This document shows positions 1-5,983 of a stretch of 7,123 bases of DNA, piece after piece. The notes under the pieces are model-generated. The model was not told the DNA's origin and did no database searches. It was given only the letters and a program-made list of their open reading frames with translations. The stretch comes from an uncultured Faecalicoccus sp. (GTDB lineage Bacteria > Bacillota_I > Bacilli_A > Erysipelotrichales > Erysipelotrichaceae), in contig CABVDD010000060.1 of assembly GCA_902497095.1 (NCBI GenBank), positions 1 to 7,123 on the forward strand. Direction: 5' to 3'. The position numbers were made by a program, and so were the translations under genes. Position 1 is the stretch's first letter. Each line of letters begins with the position of its first letter.

Positions 1-220
1 ACCGATGAGTTTTCTAGAGATAAATAATGCGTGACACAGTTTATTTTACACTACCCTCTTTATTAGAAGAACTTCTTGCTTTTCGTCCATTAACTTAGTA
101 GCTTTTTTTTTAGTATTTTCTTGATATATAGTTTGTTATTCTCTTTTGTGTTGTCCACTTGTACTTTCCCTAAGAAGTGATTAAATGGCTATCTTTGTTA
201 CATTCAAAACTAAAGATACT

Positions 221-622
221 ATGAAATCATTTTTTATTTTGTTAAGTTTATACTGCTTCTTTGTGGTAAATGTAGTGAATGGAAAGTCAGTAACTTTTCC
301 TTCAAGAGTAGAAATCATCATGGATGAGGATTTTGATTTACCGGATGGTCCGGGGAATGGTCACCGTTCTATTCCTCCAGTGACTCCTTTTTTAGCATTT
401 TTGAATGATGACCACTCCATTGACTTGGAGTTCTATCAATCTATAGGTGAGATTGAAATTGTAATTTCTCAGAATGGGGATGTTGTTTACTCTTCTACTG
501 AGAATATTGACTCTCCAATATTGAGAAAAGTACAATTACAGAAAGGCTTAGTTGGTGATTTTTTACTTGAGATAAAAGGTTTGGATGGAGCTTATGCATT
601 CGGTAGATTTACTATTCATTAA
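221..622 (+). CDS. Small secreted protein, DUF3244-like
   Basis: A 133-residue protein exported by a signal peptide. An ATG at 185 is in frame, but the ATG at 221 is preferred because it puts a Lys followed by a strongly hydrophobic stretch (about residues 4-20) at the N-terminus, with a likely cut after Val-Asn-Gly near residue 21. The mature part is acidic at first, then carries a segment around residues 49-71 (RSIPPVTPFLAFLNDDHSID) followed by alternating strands ending in Gly-Arg-Phe-Thr-Ile. This layout resembles the short Bacteroidales DUF3244 proteins, which I take to be small beta-sandwich (Ig-like) domains of unknown function. There are no Cys residues in the mature part and no lipobox. 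It lies 18 bases upstream of the glycosyltransferase, so it may be co-transcribed with the peptide cluster. Its role there is unknown. The family assignment is from memory of the motif and is moderately sure; secretion is well supported. Confidence 0.7.
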   Translation: MKSFFILLSLYCFFVVNVVNGKSVTFPSRVEIIMDEDFDLPDGPGNGHRSIPPVTPFLAFLNDDHSIDLEFYQSIGEIEIVISQNGDVVYSSTENIDSPILRKVQLQKGLVGDFLLEIKGLDGAYAFGRFTIH

Positions 623-640
623 TAATGGCTATATAGCACT

Positions 641-1720
641 ATGAAACAAATCTCATTTTGCATCACTTGTATGAATCGGCTTAAACATTTACAAGAAACT
701 TTGGAGAAGAATATTCTTGATAATTTCTTAGTAGATGAGGTAGAGTTTGTTGTGCTGGATTATAATTCGCAAGATGGATTAGAAGAATGGATTGCTCAAT
801 CTATGATGAAATATATTGAGATGGGTATTCTTGTCTATTATAGGACTACTGAACCAGCTTATTATCGACGCAGCCATAGCAGGAATATGGTTTTCAGATT
901 GGCAGAAGGAGAAGTAGTATGCAATTTGGATGCAGATAATTACTTAGGTAGAGGGTTTGCAGAGTTTATGTTAAAAGAATTTAACAATAAAGAGCGTCTA
1001 TTTTATACGAGTAATCTTTGTTATCGTGATGTTTTCGGAAGGGTCTGCTTGGAAAGAAAGGAGTTCGTTGAGGCGAGAGGATACAATGAAGTGTTTGTAG
1101 GATATGGTTTGGAAGATGTTGAATTTTTCAATCGTTTGTTGTGTAGAGGGCTTGTGCAGGAAATTTTTAATCAGAAGGAATTTTATAATGTTTTGATGCA
1201 TGCAGATGAAGAGCGGATAGCACAAGAGTTTTTGTTGAAGAAGTTGCAGAGTGTCTATCTGGATTATATAAATCCCTACTCTACGAGAGTATTGATGTTG
1301 TATAAAGGACAACGTTTTGGCATAGGAGTGATACAGAACAATATTGCAATGAATTATAATCATCCGGATGAATCAGACATGCTAAAACAATGTATAGGGG
1401 ATAAATATCGACTTGTGATAAAAGGAGAATGGAAAGAAGGAATATGGGATGAGATGGAGAACGGAATTCGACTGAATTTTAAAGATGAGGAAATGATACT
1501 TAGAAACAAATCTAATTGTTTGTATGATTTTAATCATCAATATTATAAAGTTAAAGATGCGAATCTGATAGTGGTAATTGTCATGGGTGTAACAGAGGCT
1601 ATAAACTATCTGAAGATGAAAAAAATGGATAATGATTGTAAAACGGTAAATCCGAATGGGTTCGGACAAGGGATTGTATATCGGAATTTTGATTATACTA
1701 ATAAAATACTCTTGGCATAA
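641..1720 (+). CDS. Glycosyltransferase, GT-A fold (GT2 / GT7-C like)
   Basis: A 359-residue cytoplasmic enzyme predicted to move a sugar from a nucleotide-sugar donor to an acceptor. The N-terminus (ISFCITCMNRLKHLQETL) is the first beta strand and helix of a family 2 type GT-A fold. A metal-binding DxD motif is visible at Asp97-Ala-Asp99 inside CNLDADN, and an acceptor-side motif GYGLED at 154-159 matches the FxGWGxED motif of galactosyltransferase-like GT7 C-terminal domains. Residues from about 240 on are not recognised. I see no signal peptide and no convincing membrane segment, so it probably acts in the cytoplasm. It is followed after one base by the LanB-C-like gene and sits in a RiPP cluster, which makes a peptide acceptor (Ser, Thr or Cys glycosylation) plausible, although this is inference. 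Alternatively it could modify a surface glycan. Donor and acceptor cannot be read from the sequence. The enzyme class is secure. Confidence 0.87.
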   Translation: MKQISFCITCMNRLKHLQETLEKNILDNFLVDEVEFVVLDYNSQDGLEEWIAQSMMKYIEMGILVYYRTTEPAYYRRSHSRNMVFRLAEGEVVCNLDADNYLGRGFAEFMLKEFNNKERLFYTSNLCYRDVFGRVCLERKEFVEARGYNEVFVGYGLEDVEFFNRLLCRGLVQEIFNQKEFYNVLMHADEERIAQEFLLKKLQSVYLDYINPYSTRVLMLYKGQRFGIGVIQNNIAMNYNHPDESDMLKQCIGDKYRLVIKGEWKEGIWDEMENGIRLNFKDEEMILRNKSNCLYDFNHQYYKVKDANLIVVIVMGVTEAINYLKMKKMDNDCKTVNPNGFGQGIVYRNFDYTNKILLA

Positions 1721-1721
1721 T

Positions 1722-2735
1722 ATGAAACAGAATTATACGTTGATGGGAGGAAAAGCGTGGTGTTGTTTTTCTGTTTTTTATTCTCGAAAAGCGTGGGGAA
1801 GCCTCTTGACTGAGGTTGTCTCATTCTATCGTGAGTTCCAAAGTTTGTTTCATTATTTTGTGGCTTATTTCTCTGAACAACAAGGAGAACATATCAAAGT
1901 CACTTTTTCGTTTGATATTGAGAATATGGTTGAAATACAGGAAAGGGTCGATACTCATTTTTTACTTTTCTTGAATCAAAATCCGTCAGTCCATCCTAAA
2001 CAGTTCCCTTTCGGAGAAGATTTGTGGTGCTTTTATCCTAACAATTCTTTGGTCTGGAATCAGTATAAGATACAATATCCGGATTTAGATTTATTGCTGG
2101 ATAAACAATTTACACTTTGCCTTTCCGGATTTTTGAGTGATACTTATGTGGGAGGCAAAAAGCAAATGGAGGGAGAGAACTTTAATTTGCTGGAGCAAAT
2201 ACAACAAAAAGTGTTTACAGAACAAAATGGGATTAGGCTTGCCAAATGGGGATGTTTGATAGAATGTTTAGCTCAAAAGTCTTTGATAGAGATGGATGTG
2301 GATGAACAACTTACAGATGTGGATGAATTCTTGATAGCTTTGTGGCAAGAGATGAAAGTGCCTTATATGGGTACATTTCAGTTCTTATTGTGGGTAGGAG
2401 ATTATTTTCTATTTCGTTTCTATGACGAGAATTCTTTGTTTCGCTCTCGGACTTCTTGGATGTTGGAGCAAATAGTATTAGGTGTTGAACGGTTTTTCTG
2501 TCAGTTTGAGTATAGAGTGAGGTATGTTGAACCATTGTTTTTATTTCCAGTTGATGTTTGGCGAGATTTAGGTGAATGGTTACTGTGTGTGGAGAAAGTT
2601 TGTATATGTGAGTCGGTAAAAAATGTATTAGCTAAGTTATATGCTTTACCTGAAATGGAGTTTTTGTTACATTGTAATTTCCCAAAGAATACTTTGCGTT
2701 GGAAATATCGTGAAATAATATTTGTGGATAAATAA
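1722..2735 (+). CDS. Stand-alone LanB C-terminal / thiopeptide-type biosynthesis domain protein (probable)
   Basis: A 337-residue protein. The frame is open from 1656, but the ATG at 1722 directly follows the upstream stop (1718-1720), so I choose it. The N-terminus has the pattern of the SpaB_C / thiopeptide-type bacteriocin biosynthesis domain: Trp13, a Phe-x-Val-Phe-Tyr-Ser strand (16-21), Leu-Leu-x-Glu-Val-Val (28-33), then YFVAYFSEQQGEHIKVTFSF (45-64), which resembles the usual 'wFfiRY.dp..HlRlRf' block. In split LanB systems this domain removes glutamate from glutamylated Ser/Thr to make dehydroamino acids; in thiopeptides a relative forms the pyridine ring. No LanB glutamylation domain (roughly 700-800 residues) is present in the window. 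A segment FPFGEDLWCFYPNNSLVWNQ (95-114) and YVGG (142-145) look conserved, but I cannot assign them. Tight coupling to the glycosyltransferase and position just before the precursor support a role in peptide modification. The family call is moderate, and the reaction is unproven. Confidence 0.5.
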   Translation: MKQNYTLMGGKAWCCFSVFYSRKAWGSLLTEVVSFYREFQSLFHYFVAYFSEQQGEHIKVTFSFDIENMVEIQERVDTHFLLFLNQNPSVHPKQFPFGEDLWCFYPNNSLVWNQYKIQYPDLDLLLDKQFTLCLSGFLSDTYVGGKKQMEGENFNLLEQIQQKVFTEQNGIRLAKWGCLIECLAQKSLIEMDVDEQLTDVDEFLIALWQEMKVPYMGTFQFLLWVGDYFLFRFYDENSLFRSRTSWMLEQIVLGVERFFCQFEYRVRYVEPLFLFPVDVWRDLGEWLLCVEKVCICESVKNVLAKLYALPEMEFLLHCNFPKNTLRWKYREIIFVDK

Positions 2736-2791
2736 TAGAGATAGTTTTATGCTATACATAAATTGAATGTTTAATTAAAATTTTGATGACA

Positions 2792-3001
2792 ATGAAAAAG
2801 TTAGGTAAGATTAAATTGGATCAGCTTAATAAAGCTGAACTCAGTGAAAAGGAGTTGAATCGCCTTTTGGGAGGAGAAAACTGTTGTTTGTGTGCTTGCG
2901 CTGGACCGTCTGGACCGGTTGACAACTTTAATGCAAATGTTGCAGGTAGTCTGTACTCTCCATCGTGGACTGGCGGTACTCATGGATCACATAGCATGTA
3001 G
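2792..3001 (+). CDS. RiPP precursor peptide, GG-Bacteroidales family
   Basis: A 69-residue precursor. The frame is open further 5' (TTG 2783, ATG 2786), but the ATG at 2792 gives the standard MKKLGKIKLDQLNKAELSEK start of the family. Residues 1-28 form an amphipathic charged leader ending in Leu-Leu-Gly-Gly, a double-glycine cleavage site of the kind cut by C39 peptidase transporters. The 41-residue core begins ENCCLCACAGPSG: Cys at 31, 32, 34 and 36, followed by Gly/Pro/Asn/Ser-rich sequence and a His-rich end (THGSHSM). The core has two Thr and seven Ser as possible dehydration or glycosylation sites. This matches the natural product precursor family that I recall as TIGR04149. The cognate radical SAM maturase and its partner lie downstream at 4512-6985. 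There is no clear Shine-Dalgarno sequence; the upstream A/T-rich leader is typical of Bacteroidetes. The class is confident, while the final structure and activity are unknown. Confidence 0.9.
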   Translation: MKKLGKIKLDQLNKAELSEKELNRLLGGENCCLCACAGPSGPVDNFNANVAGSLYSPSWTGGTHGSHSM

Positions 3002-3031
3002 GAATAGTAGTAAATAATACAAGTTTGATGT

Positions 3032-3066
3032 TTTTTATTCTTGCCTTGTTTATAGGAGAATAAAAA
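3032..3066. repeat. AT-rich inverted repeat after the precursor gene
   Basis: TTTTTATTCT at 3032-3041 pairs perfectly with AGAATAAAAA at 3057-3066, leaving a 15-base loop. It lies 30 bases past the precursor stop. The arms are almost all A/T and run T-first/A-last, which is the wrong order for an intrinsic terminator on either strand. It could be an mRNA 3'-end or processing structure that raises precursor mRNA relative to the maturase genes, a common arrangement in RiPP operons, but this is inference. Confidence 0.35.
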
Positions 3067-3168
3067 TTGTATTTTGCAACTGTTTGAATTGTGAAGTAAG
3101 TAATTTGTACCGTTATTTTGGAAGTAGTGGAAGTGCATGATATGTGTGTTTTCTACTACTTTCAGAAT

Positions 3169-3172
3169 GAGG
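3169..3172 (+). promoter_or_regulatory. Shine-Dalgarno-like GAGG for the lipoprotein gene
   Basis: GAGG lies seven bases ahead of the ATG at 3180, a suitable spacing, and 19 bases ahead of the alternative ATG at 3192. It favours 3180 as the start even though the protein beginning at 3192 (MKNCFLLIAIASFLLGC) would look like a more usual lipoprotein signal peptide. Confidence 0.45.
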
Positions 3173-3179
3173 TATATTG

Positions 3180-4508
3180 ATGATTGTATTTATGAAAAAT
3201 TGTTTTTTACTGATAGCTATTGCTTCATTCTTATTAGGATGTAGTGGCAATAAAAAGGAGAATACTTTGCAAGATGAAGAGGGTACTCCAGTTATTAATC
3301 TATCATCAGACAATGTGTCTAAGGTTGCTTTACTACCATTGAGCGAAGCTGCTGCGAAAGTGGAGATTGTTTCGTTGGAGGTGACGGACGAATCTCTAAT
3401 AGGAGAAATTACTAAAATGAAGGTGACTGATTCTGACATCTGGGTGAAACATTATAAAGACAATCATGTCCTCCGATTTTCACGTTCCGGAAAGTTCTTG
3501 AATAAGGTAGGCAAAGTTGGACAAGGACCGGAAGAATATATCAGAATGGCTGATTTCTTCGTGGACGAGAACACCAAAGAAGTATATATCCAGACGACAA
3601 TAGTTGGAGTTAAAGTCTATGATTATGAAGGCAATTATAAGCGGACAGCTGCAAAAACATCTCCGGATGATGTATTTATGACAATGTATTTCCAATTTGC
3701 ATTGTATGATAACAAGTTCTTTATAGCTCAAAATCTGGCATTTATCAATAAACCGACACCAAAAGATTCGGTATGGTCTTTTGCATGGGTTGATAGTACT
3801 TACCAGAAAAAAAAGATATTCAAAAATCCGGCACATATCGGGCGTGAAGAGGAAATTATGAAGAACGGAATTAATTTCCAGCAGTTTGTTAACTATTGGT
3901 TAGAACCTTTTACCAGTATAGATACCTATGGCAATCAGTTGACCTTGAAATATCCGGATACCGATACGATTTATCGTTATGACAGCCCTGCGAATGAGTT
4001 GGTACCTCAATATATCATTTCAACCCATGAAGAAAAAGGTGATTATGGGGCGACTCATGTTTGGTTTAGGGAAAGAAGCGCTTTCGATTATTTTTCCATA
4101 TATTCTTATTATCCGAGTAAGGATAATATCTATCTGTTGTGCAGTAAGGGGGAAACCATTTATACTTATTGTTATGGCAAACAGACTGGAAAAGTGAAAG
4201 TAAAAGAGCGAAAATCCGAGATTACGGAACGAATGCTGGGTAATCACACCCTTCGTAGGCTGGAAGGTGCTAAGTACTTTATCTTGGATAATGATTTGTG
4301 TGGAGGGTCGTTCCATGTAGATTATCGTTCACAAGGAAAGTATTGGATAGATGTACTTATTCCGAACAGTGAAGACAACTGGATAGATATAGACGAGATG
4401 AGAACTTCTGACGTAAAGGATGAATCTCTAAAAGCAAAATTCATCCATACTTTGGAGAATGTAGAGGAAGAGAGTAATCCGATATTGGTAATTGCTACAT
4501 TAAAATAG
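3180..4508 (+). CDS. 6-bladed beta-propeller lipoprotein
   Basis: A 442-residue lipoprotein. The signal peptide ends in a clear lipobox, Phe-Leu-Leu-Gly-Cys, with the lipidated Cys at residue 21 (residue 17 if translation starts at the ATG at 3192). Ser follows the Cys, consistent with export to the outer membrane. After a short linker the protein reads as repeated strand blocks of a beta-propeller. The segment GQGPEEY at 114-120, followed by a hydrophobic strand with FFVDENTKEVYI, is the characteristic motif of the Bacteroidales 6-bladed propeller lipoproteins (BF3164-like / Pfam 6-bladed beta-propeller). Such propellers act as binding or scaffold proteins, and I see no catalytic motif. Its stop is three bases from the maturase start, so it is translated with it. 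Lipoproteins of this kind often sit beside small secreted peptides in this order. A role in binding, exporting or giving immunity to the peptide is inference. Confidence 0.85.
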   Translation: MIVFMKNCFLLIAIASFLLGCSGNKKENTLQDEEGTPVINLSSDNVSKVALLPLSEAAAKVEIVSLEVTDESLIGEITKMKVTDSDIWVKHYKDNHVLRFSRSGKFLNKVGKVGQGPEEYIRMADFFVDENTKEVYIQTTIVGVKVYDYEGNYKRTAAKTSPDDVFMTMYFQFALYDNKFFIAQNLAFINKPTPKDSVWSFAWVDSTYQKKKIFKNPAHIGREEEIMKNGINFQQFVNYWLEPFTSIDTYGNQLTLKYPDTDTIYRYDSPANELVPQYIISTHEEKGDYGATHVWFRERSAFDYFSIYSYYPSKDNIYLLCSKGETIYTYCYGKQTGKVKVKERKSEITERMLGNHTLRRLEGAKYFILDNDLCGGSFHVDYRSQGKYWIDVLIPNSEDNWIDIDEMRTSDVKDESLKAKFIHTLENVEEESNPILVIATLK

Positions 4509-4511
4509 TAA

Positions 4512-5963
4512 ATGATGGATAAGTCTTTTTTGATAACTACTGGGAATCAGCATCAATATGTATATTCGGATGCTTTGTGCTATTTTCTTTATGTGCCGGA
4601 AGAAATGGCAACTGTAATGGAACATATGGATGCATCACTTGTTGATAGAACAAATTATTACGAACGTAAACTGAAATTTCTGAAAGAACATTGTTTTTTT
4701 GAAAAGAGAGGGGTAACATTTCAAACAGATTATAGTGAAGAATTGGTAAAACGAAACCTTGCAGGGTTGCGGCAATTATTGATTGAAGTAACTGATAGGT
4801 GTAATTTGGAATGTAAGTATTGTGGTTATGGTGAATTTTATTCTAATTATGACCGGCGAGAAACAGGTGACCAGGCTTTTGAAAACGTAAAACTATTGGT
4901 AGATTATTTGACTAAACTATGGTGTTCTGATTATAATGTTTCTCATAAAAATGAGATTACAATTGGATTTTATGGCGGAGAACCTCTGCTGAATATGAAA
5001 CTGGTGAAGGAAACAATTGCCTATATTGAGAGTTTGAATTTGCCTTCTTTGATTTTTAATTACAATACAACCACGAATGCTATGCTACTGGACCGGTATA
5101 TGGACTATTTGGTGGAAAAGAATTTTAGTATTCTGATTAGTTTGGACGGGAATGAGGTGCAATCTGCTTATCGGGTAGATAAGCATGGAAATTCGTCTTT
5201 CTCACGTGTAGTCAGAAACGTAAAGAAACTGCAAGAAACCTATCCGGATTATTTTGAAAAGAAAGTAAATTTCAACTCTGTATTGCATAACTTGAATTCT
5301 GTTGCAGAATGTTATTATTCCATCAAAGAACTGTTTGGGAAGAATCCTCGTATGGCGCAGCTAAATACTACTGGGCTTATTCCGGAACGTGTTGAAGAGT
5401 TTTCTAAAATGTTTAATGATAGAGTGAGGAGCTTTGATGAAGCAGTGCAACACGAGGATTTGAAGTATACTTTCATTAAGGATGGCAGCCGTTCCGTGAG
5501 CTATCATTCGATGTTGATGCGATATGGTGGTAATCGTTATGCTACTTATTTGGATTTGTTTGATACGGGGTGGGAAGACCGATACATTCCCACAGGCACT
5601 TGTCGCCCTTTTGAACGCAAATTATTTTTGACAGTTCGTGGAAAAATTCTTCCATGCGAAAAGATTGGACAAGAACATGCTATTGGATATCTGAAGGATG
5701 GAAAACTGAATTTGGACTGTGCAGCTGTAGCTAAATATTATAGTTCGATGTACGAAAAGGTAGTAAAAAGCTGTCGACACTGTTATTTAAAAAGGAGCTG
5801 CGGTCAGTGCTTGTTTTTGTTGAAGGAAAAGAATGGGCAATTGATATGTCCCGGCATACAAACGGATGCTAAGTTGAAAGAGGAGTTTGGGATTTTTTTA
5901 ACGTATGCTGAGAATTATCCGAATCATTATGAGGAGTTGTTATCTTCTATTGTAGTCGATTAA
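4512..5963 (+). CDS. Radical SAM/SPASM peptide maturase, GG-Bacteroidales system
   Basis: A 483-residue enzyme that should cleave S-adenosylmethionine with a 4Fe-4S cluster and modify the Cys-rich precursor encoded at 2792. The cluster motif CNLECKYC (Cys97, Cys101, Cys104) follows a short N-terminal domain of about 85 residues (YVYSDALCYFLYVPEE region) likely to contact the leader. The SAM-binding GGEP motif is at 155-158. A C-terminal SPASM domain, which holds auxiliary iron-sulfur clusters, is complete: Cys364, Cys382, Cys421, Cys424, Cys430, Cys433 and Cys446, with Cys403 as a further candidate. The block CRHCYLKRSCGQC is typical. Such enzymes make thioether or other crosslinks from Cys to backbone or side-chain carbons. 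The family corresponds to the one I recall as TIGR04148. It begins three bases after the lipoprotein stop and is followed 20 bases later by its partner gene. A second Met follows immediately, so the start could be 4515. The length looks whole and the call is secure; the exact bond formed is unknown. Confidence 0.94.
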   Translation: MMDKSFLITTGNQHQYVYSDALCYFLYVPEEMATVMEHMDASLVDRTNYYERKLKFLKEHCFFEKRGVTFQTDYSEELVKRNLAGLRQLLIEVTDRCNLECKYCGYGEFYSNYDRRETGDQAFENVKLLVDYLTKLWCSDYNVSHKNEITIGFYGGEPLLNMKLVKETIAYIESLNLPSLIFNYNTTTNAMLLDRYMDYLVEKNFSILISLDGNEVQSAYRVDKHGNSSFSRVVRNVKKLQETYPDYFEKKVNFNSVLHNLNSVAECYYSIKELFGKNPRMAQLNTTGLIPERVEEFSKMFNDRVRSFDEAVQHEDLKYTFIKDGSRSVSYHSMLMRYGGNRYATYLDLFDTGWEDRYIPTGTCRPFERKLFLTVRGKILPCEKIGQEHAIGYLKDGKLNLDCAAVAKYYSSMYEKVVKSCRHCYLKRSCGQCLFLLKEKNGQLICPGIQTDAKLKEEFGIFLTYAENYPNHYEELLSSIVVD

Positions 5964-5969
5964 TTGAAA

Positions 5970-5975
5970 AAGGAG
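5970..5975 (+). promoter_or_regulatory. Strong Shine-Dalgarno AAGGAG
   Basis: AAGGAG lies eight bases before the ATG at 5984 and just after the maturase stop. It is the only canonical ribosome binding site in the window, which matters because Bacteroidetes genes usually lack one. It fixes the start of the radical-SAM-like partner at 5984. Confidence 0.7.
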
Positions 5976-5983
5976 TAAATGCA

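Noticed and set aside
123..170. Promoter upstream of the secreted protein
   Set aside because: TTTG words occur at 132-135 and 145-148, but no -7 element matches at a 19-21 base spacing.
1..184. Tail of an upstream gene or an RNA gene
   Set aside because: The stretch is A/T-rich, and I see no supportable coding sequence, tRNA fold or terminator in it.
185..220. 12-residue extension of the secreted protein from the ATG at 185
   Set aside because: It would bury the signal peptide behind a polar stretch; the ATG at 221 gives a standard signal sequence.
998..1669. Minus-strand open frames opposite the glycosyltransferase
   Set aside because: They are opposite a well-supported coding region and give low-complexity Ile/Phe/His-rich translations typical of shadows. 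The other minus-strand frames in the window look the same.
1656..1721. N-terminal extension of the LanB-C-like protein starting at 1656
   Set aside because: The extension overlaps the glycosyltransferase gene in another frame. The ATG at 1722 directly follows the upstream stop and starts the recognisable domain pattern.
2741..2762. Promoter or operator at the TTTATG/CATAAA hairpin before the precursor
   Set aside because: It has only a 6-bp A/T stem, and no TAnnTTTG element lies at a suitable distance from the TTTG at 2721-2724.
2783..2791. TTG/ATG starts upstream of the precursor ATG
   Set aside because: The conserved family leader begins MKKLGK, matching the ATG at 2792.
3032..3066. Intrinsic terminator after the precursor
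   Set aside because: The stem is nearly all A/T, with the T-run in the 5' arm and no trailing U-run, so it lacks the GC stem and U-tract order required.
3979..4197. Short + strand open frame inside the lipoprotein gene
   Set aside because: It lies wholly within a gene with clear family motifs and has no recognisable features of its own.
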